A stretch of 64,000 nucleotides of DNA from Stieleria varia (GCF_038443385.1 NZ_CP151726.1:1674001-1738000), one strand, 5' to 3'. Counted from the first letter of the stretch, positions 8,317 to 17,414 are shown. Notes: a model not told the origin generated them from the letters alone. Program-made: numbers and translations.

Positions 8317-9987
8317 ATGAATCAAATAAGAAGAGTCCTAAAACAAGGGCGTAAGCAGTTTAATGTGTTTACCCTTGTTGCGGCATTAACAACAAGCCTT
8401 CTCACTGTCTGCTCGGCCTTTGCCCAGGACTACGACCTCGTTCTCAACAACGGCCGGGTCATCGACCCTGAAACGCTGTTCGACGATGTCGCCAATGTCG
8501 GTATCAAAGACGGTCGCATTGTCAAGATCAGCAAAGAACCACTCAAAGGTGCCGAGACCGTGGATGCCACCGGCCATATCGTGGCACCGGGCTTTATCGA
8601 CACCCATTTCCACTTTCAAATGCCGATCGGCTATTCCCTCGGGTTGCGGGACGGGCTGACCAGCAGCATGGATTTCGAGATGGGCTGTGCGGGATCCTAT
8701 GTCGCTCGCTGGTATGAGGCACGCGCCGGTAAGACCCAGGCCAACTATGGCATTGCGGTCAGCCACGAATTTGCCCGCGCGATGTTCATCGACGGGTCAG
8801 ACGGCGATTACCTGATAGAGGGTCCCGTAGCCGCTCTGACAACCCGGGCGAAAACGGGCTGGAGCGCGACGCGTCCTACCCTGGAACAGGGCAACGCGAT
8901 TCTCGAAGAAATTGACAAGGGCCTGCAGGCTGGCGCCGTGGGCGTCGGCAGCACCGTGGGCTACATGAGAGAGGGCGTCTCTTCACGCGAGATGTACGAG
9001 GTCCAGAAAGTCGGAGCCCGTTATGGCCGCCCGACCGGCGCTCATACCCGCTACACGCTCGGCACCGACACCACCGAGAACAATGGCGCGCAGGAACTTG
9101 TCGCCAACGCCGTGGCGCTGGGCGCCCCGGCGATTGTCCTTCACTTCAACAACGACGGCTGGCGGCTGGCACACGAAATGATCATCAGACTTCAGGAACA
9201 GGGCCACAACATTTGGGGTGAAGTCTATCCCTACGCTGCGGGTTCCACCACGATCAATGCTTCGTTCCTGGAGCCTAAAAGCTGGATCGACGTATTTGGC
9301 AGGCGCTATGAAGATACCATGTTGGATCCGGTCACGGGTAAGTATTATACCCTGGAGACCTACAAGTCCACCGTCGCATCCGAACCGACCAGACCGATCG
9401 TCATCTTCAAGCAGCCCGAAGAAGACCAGGCGAAGTGGCTGACGCTCAAGGGCGTGACCATGGCCAGCGATGCGGTTGCTGCCACGCCGTACGACGCCCC
9501 TTGGAATTACCCGATGGAAAAGCTGGGCGGCACCCATCCCCGCACGGCTGGCGCCCGAGGTGCTACGATTCGGCTCGGTCGGGAAAACAACATCCCGATG
9601 ATGCAGTTGATGTCGATCCTCAGCTACAACGCTGCCAAGCATCTGGGCGATACCGGCCTGAAGTTCATGCAAGAGCGCGGCCGCATTCAGACTGGCATGG
9701 TTGCCGATATCGTGGTGTTTGACCCCGAACTCTTCACGGACAATTCAACCTACGAAAAGGGCGCTATCCCTTCGACGGGCATGAAAGCCGTGATCGTCAA
9801 CGGTCAGGTGGTTGTGCGCGACGATGTGCAGCTTCCGGTTTTTCCTGGTCAGCCGATCCGGTTTGAACCCGAAGACAAACCGCGCTTCGAGCCGATCTCA
9901 GTTGAGTCGTGGAATGTCGAATTCTCGACCGGTATGCCTTTGCCATCTGGCTTCACGGGTGCCTTCCCTCAGAAGGTCGAAAAGTGA
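8317..9987 (+). CDS. Exported amidohydrolase, N-acyl-D-amino-acid deacylase-like (paralogue)
   Basis: A 556-residue paralogue of the 6460 product, alike from the first residues ('MNQIRRVLKQGRK' against 'MHQLRRDFQQGRK') through the signal peptide ('LVAALTTSLLTVCSAFAQ'). Purine-rich AAAAAGGAAAAACGAA just before the ATG can serve as ribosome binding site. Metal-site motifs are 'GFIDTHFH' (HxH), 'GAHTRYT', 'IVLHFNND' and 'TMASDAVAA'; 'THPRTAGARGATIRL' corresponds to the HPR motif of the family. The C-terminal end carries an extra ~20 residues ending 'FTGAFPQKVEK'. The two paralogues differ clearly in the substrate loops after residue ~330, which suggests different acyl or side-chain preference (inference). 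The product should act outside the cytoplasmic membrane. Confidence 0.85.
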   Translation: MNQIRRVLKQGRKQFNVFTLVAALTTSLLTVCSAFAQDYDLVLNNGRVIDPETLFDDVANVGIKDGRIVKISKEPLKGAETVDATGHIVAPGFIDTHFHFQMPIGYSLGLRDGLTSSMDFEMGCAGSYVARWYEARAGKTQANYGIAVSHEFARAMFIDGSDGDYLIEGPVAALTTRAKTGWSATRPTLEQGNAILEEIDKGLQAGAVGVGSTVGYMREGVSSREMYEVQKVGARYGRPTGAHTRYTLGTDTTENNGAQELVANAVALGAPAIVLHFNNDGWRLAHEMIIRLQEQGHNIWGEVYPYAAGSTTINASFLEPKSWIDVFGRRYEDTMLDPVTGKYYTLETYKSTVASEPTRPIVIFKQPEEDQAKWLTLKGVTMASDAVAATPYDAPWNYPMEKLGGTHPRTAGARGATIRLGRENNIPMMQLMSILSYNAAKHLGDTGLKFMQERGRIQTGMVADIVVFDPELFTDNSTYEKGAIPSTGMKAVIVNGQVVVRDDVQLPVFPGQPIRFEPEDKPRFEPISVESWNVEFSTGMPLPSGFTGAFPQKVEK

Positions 9988-9991
9988 TGAT

Positions 9992-10135
9992 GTCAAGCTC
10001 CGTGATTTCGTCAGGGTCTATTTCCCGACCACCCCGTTCGTCGACGGCTACGGCGAATTCAAAGGTGGCGCCTATCAACGTGCCGCAGCCAAGATGCTGG
10101 CCGGGGAAGATTGGGATTGCGACTACAGAGAAACA
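9992..10135 (+). pseudogene. Protein-like remnant between the amidohydrolase and dipeptidase genes
   Basis: In the frame that begins overlapping the end of the 8317 gene, codons 9992-10135 read like a real protein segment: 'VKLRDFVRVYFPTTPFVDGY' followed by 'GEFKGGAYQRAAAKML' and 'GEDWDCDYRE'. There is no start codon of its own near the beginning, and the natural continuation is lost in the leader of the dipeptidase gene. It looks like a leftover of a gene removed when the cluster was assembled. I do not recognise the family. Some other frame-specific noise cannot be excluded. Confidence 0.35.
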
Positions 10136-10160
10136 GCAACCAACCGAAAGGAACAGAGAA

Positions 10161-11402
10161 ATGATGACCCAAGAAGATTTTTTCGACAAACAAGCGCAAA
10201 AAGCTGGGACAAGAAACCAGCAATCCTCCACAAATGAAACGAATGTGGGGCGCCGTGAGTTTGTCAAGACCGTGGGTGCGGGAGCGATCGCATTGGGCAG
10301 TGGACTCGGCGCTGGACTCGGCGCAAACCGCACGTTTGCGCAGGAGGCTTCTTCGTCCACGTACAAACCTGTCACCTCGAACTATATGCAGGTTCACAAA
10401 GATCTGGTGATCATCGATGGCACCACCAACCTTAGGGGGCTCGACAAGGATGTCAAATATCTCGATTGGTATAAGGAAGGTCGTGCCACGGCCGTGGTGA
10501 TGACGATCTCGGCAGCCAACATGGTTGCGGCGTCGAACGTCAGGCACAAGGACGATACGTTGGATGGGCTGGGCTTCATCCATCGGCTTCTGCAGACCAG
10601 AGATGACCTGTTGTTGGTGCGGTCGACATCGGACATCGAAAAAGCCAAGTATTCAGGCAAGCTTGCGTTGTTCTTGCAGTTCCAAAACGCCGCGGTCGTG
10701 GAGAACAATCTTGACCTTGTCAACATGTACAAGGCTCTCGGGATCCATGTCATGGGGATGGCATACAACCAAAGAAATCAGTTTGCCAACGGGGTCACTG
10801 AACCGGTTGACGGGGGATTGAGCGTTTTTGGCGTGAAGTTGATCGAGCGGTTGAACGAGGCGAAGATAATCGTCGACGTCGCGCATACCGGCACCAAAAG
10901 CGGGCTCGAGACGGTCTGGCGTTCCAAGTCGCCCGTTGTCCTGTCGCACTCGAATTCCCGGAACTATCGCCCGTCACCTCGCAATGCGCCGGATGAGCTG
11001 ATCACGGCGGTGGCCAAATCAGGCGGGCTGGTCGGCGCGATCATGTATCCACCCTTCGTTGCCGCGAAACCCTTTCCAACCATGGATGACTACGTTGGCA
11101 ACATCGATTATCTCGTGCAGCTCGTAGGAATCGACCACGTCGGCATTTCTTCAGACTACACCTATCAAATCTCGATGACCCCGGCGGAGCAAAAAGCAGG
11201 TTGGAAGATGTATATCGATTCCGGCGTCTGGACCAAAGAGGCCTATCCGTATGACGTTTTGGCCTATCCACAGGGCATCGAGACTCCCAGGACTCTATTC
11301 AATCTTACCGATGCGTTGCTTGGTCGCGGCTACAAGAAAGAGGACATCGCCAAACTTTGGGGTGGCAATTGGTTGCGAGTAATGAAAGCGGTTATCGGGT
11401 GA
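10161..11402 (+). CDS. TAT-exported M19 dipeptidase homologue lacking expected metal ligands
   Basis: A 413-residue homologue of membrane (renal) dipeptidases, start ATG at 10161 behind GAAAGGAACAGAGAA. A twin-arginine signal is visible ('GRREFVKTVGAGAIALG', cleavage near 'TFAQ'). The C-terminal half fits the family: 'IIVDVAHTG' and 'PVVLSHSNSRNY' carry the two late His ligands, 'RNAPDELI' follows, and 'IDHVGISSDY' holds the conserved Asp. In the N-terminal half, the usual HxD motif 'DGHNDL' is replaced by 'DGTTNL', and the central Glu ligand is not found in 'FLQFQNAAVVEN'. Binuclear zinc binding should therefore be altered or absent. It may use another metal site or be non-catalytic. M19 enzymes cleave dipeptides, including some with D-residues, and carbapenems. 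Confidence 0.8.
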   Translation: MMTQEDFFDKQAQKAGTRNQQSSTNETNVGRREFVKTVGAGAIALGSGLGAGLGANRTFAQEASSSTYKPVTSNYMQVHKDLVIIDGTTNLRGLDKDVKYLDWYKEGRATAVVMTISAANMVAASNVRHKDDTLDGLGFIHRLLQTRDDLLLVRSTSDIEKAKYSGKLALFLQFQNAAVVENNLDLVNMYKALGIHVMGMAYNQRNQFANGVTEPVDGGLSVFGVKLIERLNEAKIIVDVAHTGTKSGLETVWRSKSPVVLSHSNSRNYRPSPRNAPDELITAVAKSGGLVGAIMYPPFVAAKPFPTMDDYVGNIDYLVQLVGIDHVGISSDYTYQISMTPAEQKAGWKMYIDSGVWTKEAYPYDVLAYPQGIETPRTLFNLTDALLGRGYKKEDIAKLWGGNWLRVMKAVIG

Positions 11403-11601
11403 TTTATTTAGCATCTGAGCATCCGATTTTGTTTTCTCGCTGGCACCCCCGGCGCCGACATGACGAATGCTCCGGCTTCTAAGCCCAAAGCTGATCAGGA
11501 TCTAGCCATTGCCAGGAGGTAGCTCTTGGTAAGTCGAAGGCAGATAGGACCTTGTTGGGCACTCAAATTCGATAAACGCAAATACTCAGACGAGCAGTCC
11601 C

Positions 11602-13047
11602 ATGAAACGAAACATCGCACTATTGTTTATTGTAATAGCCTCGTCATTTTGTGCGGTTCAACCGTCAGCCGCCCAGGAGAACATGGACACGCGGTTTGAG
11701 GAAATTAAGAGCGAAGCTCAGCGACTCATGGACGAGATCAAAGTCCCAGGTATAGCCATTGGGGTCATGCACGATGGTAAGGTCCAAATGGCCGGCCTGG
11801 GCATTACCAATGTTGACGATCCTCAGGCTGTCACTGAAGCCACCGTGTTTTATATCGGCTCCATATCGAAGACGTTTACGACCACCGTAGCTCTTAAAAT
11901 GTCAGAACGCGGAGAGCTCGACCTCGAAGCCCCGGTTCGGAAGTATCTTCCGGAGTTTTCGGTCCTGGATAGCGAGGCTTCAGAAAAGGCGAAGGTGATC
12001 GACCTTTTCCAGCACCGGACTGGCTGGCAAGGCGACTACTTCGAGGATCCCAGTTCAGGGGAAGATGCCTTGGAGAAGGCCGTGTGTGCTTTTCGATTCC
12101 TGCCGCAACGCACACCTTATGGCGAGGTCTGGGCTTACAACAATAACAACTTCATCATTGCAGGACGCCTCATTCAAGTCGCAGGCCGTGCAAAGTCTTA
12201 TGAACAAAAAGTTAAGGACGAGTTGTTTCTGCCCCTGGGCATGACGCACAGCTCATTCTTCATGGCGGATCTAATGGCAGAACGCTTTGCCGTTGGCCAT
12301 GCCGGAGTCTATGACGGGACGTCCGAACCTCAGGTCAGCTTTATGCCGTTTCCGCGCAGCGTCTATCCGGCCGGAGGCATACTCAGTAACGTCAGTGATT
12401 TGATGAAGTGGATGCAATTTCAGTTCGACGGTAAGGACAAGGACGGCAGTCAACTGTTGTCACCAAAGTTGCTGGACATGGCGCACAGTCCCCTGGTCGA
12501 AGGCGAGCTGAGTGAACACACCGGTGTTACGTGGTTTGTTGAGGATGTCGGCGGTGTGCGAACCGTTTTTCATGCCGGTCGGTCGGCAGGGGCGACCGCC
12601 AAGATGCTGTTTGCACCGGACAAGAAATTTGGGATCGTTGTTCTTACGAACAGCGACCGTGGGATTGAGGTGTACGATGCGGTAATCGCACTGGCTCTCA
12701 AAAAGTATTTGGATATTGAAAAAATACCCTTGGTTGCAATCGCTGCGGATCGTAGTTCCCTTGAGCCTTTCGAAGGTCTTTGGTTGGGGGATAATGAAGA
12801 CTACAAAATCTATTTTGACAACGACCAGCTCATGGCTGAACGCTTGTACAAACCAATGGCAGGAGTTCAAATTTATGAGAAACCTCCACCGATTTCGATG
12901 AGTAGCGCGGGTGAAGACATGGTCATCATGACAGATGGTGCCTTTCAAGGAACGGTCGGTCAGTTGCGGCGTGACAAGTCTGGAAAGCCGGCGCTGCTTA
13001 GCATGCAGCACCGGATCTTCCGTCGCTCCACGGAGGAAAACGATTAA
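11602..13047 (+). CDS. Exported serine hydrolase, class C beta-lactamase/esterase type
   Basis: A 481-residue exported protein of the Beta-lactamase (PF00144-type) family. Signal peptide 'MKRNIALLFIVIASSFCAVQ', cleavage near 'SAAQ'. The catalytic S-x-x-K is Ser87-Ile-Ser-Lys90 ('YIGSISKTF'), the Tyr motif lies in 'WAYNNNNFIIAG', and 'FHAGRSAG' replaces the KTG motif with the HxG form found in many esterases and D-aminopeptidases of this family. A C-terminal ~100-residue extension ('LEPFEGLWLGDNEDYKIYF') is lipocalin-like and common in D-stereospecific hydrolases. It could hydrolyse D-amino-acid peptides or esters; true beta-lactamase activity is less likely with HxG. Its signal peptide is very similar to that of the next gene. 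Confidence 0.85.
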   Translation: MKRNIALLFIVIASSFCAVQPSAAQENMDTRFEEIKSEAQRLMDEIKVPGIAIGVMHDGKVQMAGLGITNVDDPQAVTEATVFYIGSISKTFTTTVALKMSERGELDLEAPVRKYLPEFSVLDSEASEKAKVIDLFQHRTGWQGDYFEDPSSGEDALEKAVCAFRFLPQRTPYGEVWAYNNNNFIIAGRLIQVAGRAKSYEQKVKDELFLPLGMTHSSFFMADLMAERFAVGHAGVYDGTSEPQVSFMPFPRSVYPAGGILSNVSDLMKWMQFQFDGKDKDGSQLLSPKLLDMAHSPLVEGELSEHTGVTWFVEDVGGVRTVFHAGRSAGATAKMLFAPDKKFGIVVLTNSDRGIEVYDAVIALALKKYLDIEKIPLVAIAADRSSLEPFEGLWLGDNEDYKIYFDNDQLMAERLYKPMAGVQIYEKPPPISMSSAGEDMVIMTDGAFQGTVGQLRRDKSGKPALLSMQHRIFRRSTEEND

Positions 13048-13157
13048 CAGCGGGTGAATCAGTTTGCTGCGCTACGCAACTTTTATCAGGCAATAGCACT
13101 TGCTGTTGTTAACGCCGTCTTCACTCGAATTAACTTAATAACAATAGGAAAAGAACG

Positions 13158-14153
13158 ATGAAACAAAACATAGCACTATGTGTATTGGTAATGGCCTCGT
13201 CGTTACTTGCAGTTCAACCGGCATTAGCTCAAGAAAAAAATATTAAAGATGTTTCTCAGAAGATCGAGAAACTTTCGCAGGGACTGGTTGGCCGCATTGG
13301 TGTGGCTGCACAGGAAATTGGCGGCGACCAGGTCATAGCGGTCAATGGGGATGAGACCTTCGCCATGGCCAGCACCTACAAGGTGGCGATCGCCACGACC
13401 GTGTTGGATCGCGTGGACAAGGGGGAACTCAGTCTCGATCAACTGGTCGAAGTTCCACCCGACATGTACGTCACCGGCGAAATTGCGCTTGCCGAGACAT
13501 TCCCGCACCCCGGGATCAAGCTCTCGGTGGCGAACCTGATCGAGGTGATGATCACGGAAAGCGACAACACGGCGACCGACGTCTGCATGGAGCTGGCGGG
13601 CGGAGCAGCGGCGGTGACCAAGAACCTGCGCAGGCTCGGGATCACCGATTTCAGGGTCGATCGGACTACCCGCGAGATTCTCATGGATTTCTACGGCTTG
13701 TCGGGGGCCACGCCAGAAATTGTCGCTGAGGCCATCAAGAACAACCCGGCGCTGGTGATGGCCCAGGTTGATCCCAATCCAGACTTCGAGGCGGATCCCC
13801 GCGACCACGCAACGCCCCTTGCGATGCTGCAACTGCTGCTTGCCATCGACGGTGGTGCGGCAATGAGCGCCGAGAGCAGCGCGTTCCTGCTCGGTGTCAT
13901 GTCGCGCACGCGCACCGGCGCTGGCCGCATCAAGGGGATGTTGCCGAAAGGAACGCCCGTCGCGCACAAGACTGGAACCGTAGGCGGAATTGCCAACGAC
14001 GTCGGTTATGTCACGCTCCCCGACGGTCGGCGGTTTGCGATCGCCGTGTTCACGAACAGCAGCGAGACACCCGTGGTGGACCGAGATCGGGCGATTGCGG
14101 AAGTTGGTCGGACTCTCTACGACTTTTATTACTTAACGGCAAGAGACAAATGA
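13158..14153 (+). CDS. Class A beta-lactamase-like serine hydrolase
   Basis: A 331-residue exported protein with all core class A motifs: Ser72-Thr-Tyr-Lys75 ('MASTYKVA'), Ser135-Asp-Asn137 ('ESDNTATD') and Lys271-Thr-Gly ('AHKTGTVGG'). Between 'DFRVDRTTREI' and 'ADPRDHATP' there are about 25 extra residues compared with TEM-type enzymes. In this stretch Glu173 is the best candidate for the general base Glu166, but the position of Asn170 appears to be Asp. The signal peptide ('MKQNIALCVLVMASSLLAVQ', cleavage near 'LAQ') resembles that of the upstream gene. It should open beta-lactam rings or related amides in the periplasm; the altered omega loop makes the substrate uncertain. ATAGGAAAAGAACG precedes the ATG. 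Confidence 0.85.
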   Translation: MKQNIALCVLVMASSLLAVQPALAQEKNIKDVSQKIEKLSQGLVGRIGVAAQEIGGDQVIAVNGDETFAMASTYKVAIATTVLDRVDKGELSLDQLVEVPPDMYVTGEIALAETFPHPGIKLSVANLIEVMITESDNTATDVCMELAGGAAAVTKNLRRLGITDFRVDRTTREILMDFYGLSGATPEIVAEAIKNNPALVMAQVDPNPDFEADPRDHATPLAMLQLLLAIDGGAAMSAESSAFLLGVMSRTRTGAGRIKGMLPKGTPVAHKTGTVGGIANDVGYVTLPDGRRFAIAVFTNSSETPVVDRDRAIAEVGRTLYDFYYLTARDK

Positions 14154-14186
14154 CCTTTGTCATGCCTAACACCGTGTTAAACCGGA

Positions 14187-16526
14187 ATGTGTAATATGCG
14201 GCTCTTAGGATTCGTTTTTGTGGTGGCGGCCATGTTGGCCGCTACCAAGGTTTCTGCCGCCCCTGAAGAGATCGAGTTTTCAGACCTTGCGGATCCTTTG
14301 GCCGTTGTCTTTGATGATCCCTACAGAGACATGGGGTTCCAACTGCTGAACGAGTTGAAGCTCATTCTGCAGGTGGATGAGAGACTCGCGCAAAACGATT
14401 TCCCTGAAGATGAGCGTGCCCGGCTCGAAGCCCGGCGCACCGCGGCGAAGGACATGCTGGAGATCAACGGTTACGACGTCGATGAGCTGATCGCCCAACG
14501 CTGGGAGGTTGCCAAGAAGCGGAAGGCCGCACTCATGGCCACGAACCCCGCGCTGGACAAGGTCGAGGTGACGCTGTCGGGCTATCTGATCCCTGCGCCG
14601 CAGGCCCCAGATGGCAACTACTACGGCTATCTGGTCTCGCAGGTGGGGATGTGCAGCCATCTTCCGCCGCCTCCGCCGAACGAACTCGTGCGGGTAAAGT
14701 TGAAAGAAGATCCGCAGGGCCAGTCTCTCTATGTGCCGGTTCAAGTCTCGGGCCTGCTGCGTGTCGAAGCAAGCGATGCCACCATCTTCATCCTCGATGG
14801 AGAGTCGCGGATGTTCAGCGGCTGGACCCTGGATGCCAACACCGTCGAGCAAAGAGAAGATTTGCGCGATGATAGCGCTGTGAATGCGTTCCATCAAACG
14901 TTCACCAACGGCATCGACTTGGCGGCCTCCACTGATACTGATACGGCCTCCCCTGATGCAGCCTCCGCTGATACGGTGCAGCCAATCACATGGAGAAATC
15001 TCGTCCCGCAAGTTGAGATTGATAACGATCCCTTTCTCGAGTTGACCTCTGATCAGAAACTCGACCTCGTGATAGCCTCCAGAATACGGGAGCTACAGTC
15101 GGAGGGCGTGGACATTACGCCAGAGCAAATGGAGAAGCTCACTGGCGCAGTAGAGCGGCTTGAAGCGGACGATATCGATATGGATGGTCTGATCGCTTTG
15201 CGCGGAGAGATCGTCGCCCAGCGGACGCACGCGATGGCGGCGGTCAACGGCACCCTGAACGGCAAGCAGGTGCGACTCGCCGGTTATGTCCTGCCACTCG
15301 GGACAGGTGGGGAAAAGATCACGGAATTCCTGCTCGTTCCATGGGTAGGTGCCTGCATCCACACGCCTCCGCCGCCTCCGAACCAGATGGTTCACATCTC
15401 GGTTCCCGGCGGGATGGAACCGCGAGGGCAATTCTCCCCGGTGTGGATCGAAGGAACGATCGAAGTGAAACCGGCGAGCTACGACCTGTTTCTCGTCGAT
15501 GGCAGCATGCCGGTGAAAGTCGCCTACACCATGGTGACCGATGTTATCAGCGATTATTCGGCTGCGGAGTCGGACGACCTCGCCAAGGTGGAGATTCCCG
15601 AGAGTGCCTTCGAGGGTCACAGCTGGTTACAAATAGCGCAGGCGAAGGTTTCCCTGGTTTTCACCCAGGCCATGAGCGGCCTTCGCGACGATGGCAGCAC
15701 GAAGGCCTTCTGGTTCGCGATCCTGGTGGCCTTCGGCTACGGTCTCGTGCACACGCTTGGTCCCGGCCATGGCAAGGCGGTAGTGATCTCCTACTTTGTT
15801 GGCGATGGAGGCAGCTTGCGCAAAGGCTTAAGGATGGGAGTGTTGATCGCGGTCTTTCATGTCCTGTCCTCGATCATCGTTGTGTTGGTGATGGATTTTG
15901 CGGTGAGGCAGGCCACCGGCCAGGCTCCTTCCGACTACCGCGCCATCCGCCTCGGCAGCTACGTCCTGATCATGGCCATCGGAGCCGTGATGTTGCGCAG
16001 TGCGATCCAAGCCTCGAGACAATCGCGGAAAAGCGTGGATTCTGAAACGGGTGATCACACCCACGCCGATCATGATCACCATCACGAACATCATGGTAAC
16101 AGCGACGCCCATGCTCATCACGACTGCCTCGCCTGCTCCGCGCTGGAGAAAAAGAACAAGGGTGCTGGCACGTGGCTCGCTCTCGCGGTGGGAGTCGTTC
16201 CCTGCACTGGCGCGCTCTTGGTGCTGCTCTTCGGCGTGGCCAACGACCTCCTCTTTCCTGCCATCCTGATGGTCGCTGCCATCTCCGCGGGAATGGCACT
16301 CGCCATGTCCGGCATCGGCGTGCTCGCCATCCTCGGCAGGCGCTTCGCCATCCGCCGGATGAAGGCTGACGATCCTCGGCGGGCTCGCTTCACTTCCGGA
16401 TTGCGGATTACCGGTGCGGCGTGCGTGCTCCTGATCGGAACCTTACTCTTCGGCCTGACCTACTCCAATGCCAGTCAACTGACAGTCCCAACACCGTCTT
16501 CGAGTCTCAGCGCCACTCAGCAATAG
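14187..16526 (+). CDS. Fusion of two DUF3299 domains with a NicO/RcnA-type metal transporter
   Basis: A 779-residue protein. After a signal-like N-terminus ('MRLLGFVFVVAAMLAA', possible start also at 14196) come two copies of a domain with the DUF3299 signature: 'LSGYLIPAP' plus 'SHLPPPPPNELV' at about residues 130-210, and 'LAGYVLPL' plus 'CIHTPPPPPNQMV' at about 350-450. The C-terminal ~270 residues are a polytopic membrane domain with 'HTLGPGHGKAVVISYF', the characteristic motif of NicO/RcnA nickel-cobalt transporters, and a His-rich cytoplasmic loop ('DHTHADHDHHHEHHG') followed by 'HHDCLACS'. DUF3299 proteins are normally separate lipoprotein-like genes of planctomycetes and proteobacteria. 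The duplicated PPPPPN domain may bind or deliver metal on the outer side. It begins 33 bp after the beta-lactamase gene. Confidence 0.85.
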   Translation: MCNMRLLGFVFVVAAMLAATKVSAAPEEIEFSDLADPLAVVFDDPYRDMGFQLLNELKLILQVDERLAQNDFPEDERARLEARRTAAKDMLEINGYDVDELIAQRWEVAKKRKAALMATNPALDKVEVTLSGYLIPAPQAPDGNYYGYLVSQVGMCSHLPPPPPNELVRVKLKEDPQGQSLYVPVQVSGLLRVEASDATIFILDGESRMFSGWTLDANTVEQREDLRDDSAVNAFHQTFTNGIDLAASTDTDTASPDAASADTVQPITWRNLVPQVEIDNDPFLELTSDQKLDLVIASRIRELQSEGVDITPEQMEKLTGAVERLEADDIDMDGLIALRGEIVAQRTHAMAAVNGTLNGKQVRLAGYVLPLGTGGEKITEFLLVPWVGACIHTPPPPPNQMVHISVPGGMEPRGQFSPVWIEGTIEVKPASYDLFLVDGSMPVKVAYTMVTDVISDYSAAESDDLAKVEIPESAFEGHSWLQIAQAKVSLVFTQAMSGLRDDGSTKAFWFAILVAFGYGLVHTLGPGHGKAVVISYFVGDGGSLRKGLRMGVLIAVFHVLSSIIVVLVMDFAVRQATGQAPSDYRAIRLGSYVLIMAIGAVMLRSAIQASRQSRKSVDSETGDHTHADHDHHHEHHGNSDAHAHHDCLACSALEKKNKGAGTWLALAVGVVPCTGALLVLLFGVANDLLFPAILMVAAISAGMALAMSGIGVLAILGRRFAIRRMKADDPRRARFTSGLRITGAACVLLIGTLLFGLTYSNASQLTVPTPSSSLSATQQ

Positions 16527-17075
16527 GACAGCCCGGCAGCCTTAGTGCAGTCCGGTTAGAGAAGCCACTGCCGCGTCCAAGATGCTCTCGAGCGGGCGTA
16601 ATAGTTACCGCCGCCGATTCGCTGCACATTCACCCCAAACTAGTCCGGCATCCCAGGGAAACTGCATCGAATTAATTTGGCAAAGGCGCGGAGATCGATG
16701 CAACCGCCTCACGATTGAGCGAGCGAACTCGCGTCGCTGTCTAGAAGATCCCATGCCTGCTCCGGCGTCGGCCGCTGGTGCATCGATTCGGGTGCCACTT
16801 TCGTAACACATCACGGTTCGTCCTGAGCACGCATTGGCTGCGCCAACTGACTGGACTTGTTCGAAGCCGGCGATCTTTTTTTGATGAACGAGTCGCCATG
16901 GACTTAACGCGGCGAAGGACTCATGGAAGCCAGTAATAGCTCGAGTTGTTTCGCAATCCACGCACCTCGGCGCAATCCAAATCGTCAACTGCCTTCGCTA
17001 TCTGAGCCGACTTTTGGGGTAGAAAGTGCCCTCCCCTTTTGGTAGATTCGCCTGCGAAAGACCAGTTCTGCTCCA
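16527..17075. other. Intergenic region without recognisable gene
   Basis: About 550 bp. Both strands contain frames of 60-127 codons, but their products are Arg/Ser/Cys-rich, lack a convincing start and show no known motif. No clear terminator or repeat arms were found. It marks the boundary between the hydrolase cluster and the methyltransferase cassette. Confidence 0.5.
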
Positions 17076-17414
17076 ATGAGGTGCGATATCGTGACCAAAC
17101 GTGTCAAACGCTCTAGTTCAATCAATTCTCAACCGAGCTGCCTTCTTCGGCTGTCAAAATCGTTGAAGAGCCGCCTGCAACCGAGTGAGGGTGCTCGTCC
17201 GGGGCGTCCATCAGACCCAACCTGGAACCAATATGGGAAATTGCCGATGAGTGACGAAACAGCGAAATTGCTGGGCGATTTGGCAAGTCATCTCAGCTCT
17301 GAAGATCGGAAGATCAGTCCGATGCAGGTAGCAGCGCATCTCTTGGAGTTGCAGCTAAGAAAGTATTCGGTGTCAGATGCAAAATCGAATGGCACTGCGA
17401 GCAAGTGTGCTTAG
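17076..17414 (+). CDS. Small basic protein upstream of the methyltransferase
   Basis: A 112-residue protein. The N-terminal 45 residues are basic and low in structure ('TKRVKRSSS'), then 'GARPGRPSDPTWNQYG' leads to a helical part ('DETAKLLGDLASHLSS', 'KISPMQVAAHLLELQLRKY'). The helical half could be a small DNA-binding or protein-interaction module, for instance a regulator of the methyltransferase, but no HTH or ribbon-helix-helix pattern is certain. A GTG at 17091 is an alternative start. The gene ends 43 bp before the methyltransferase and on the same strand, which supports an operon. I do not recognise the family. Confidence 0.55.
   Translation: MRCDIVTKRVKRSSSINSQPSCLLRLSKSLKSRLQPSEGARPGRPSDPTWNQYGKLPMSDETAKLLGDLASHLSSEDRKISPMQVAAHLLELQLRKYSVSDAKSNGTASKCA

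Noticed and set aside
16605-16988. 127-codon minus-strand frame in the gap before the methyltransferase cassette
   Set aside because: Cys/Arg/Ala-rich product without motif, no ribosome binding site and no neighbour link; probably chance.
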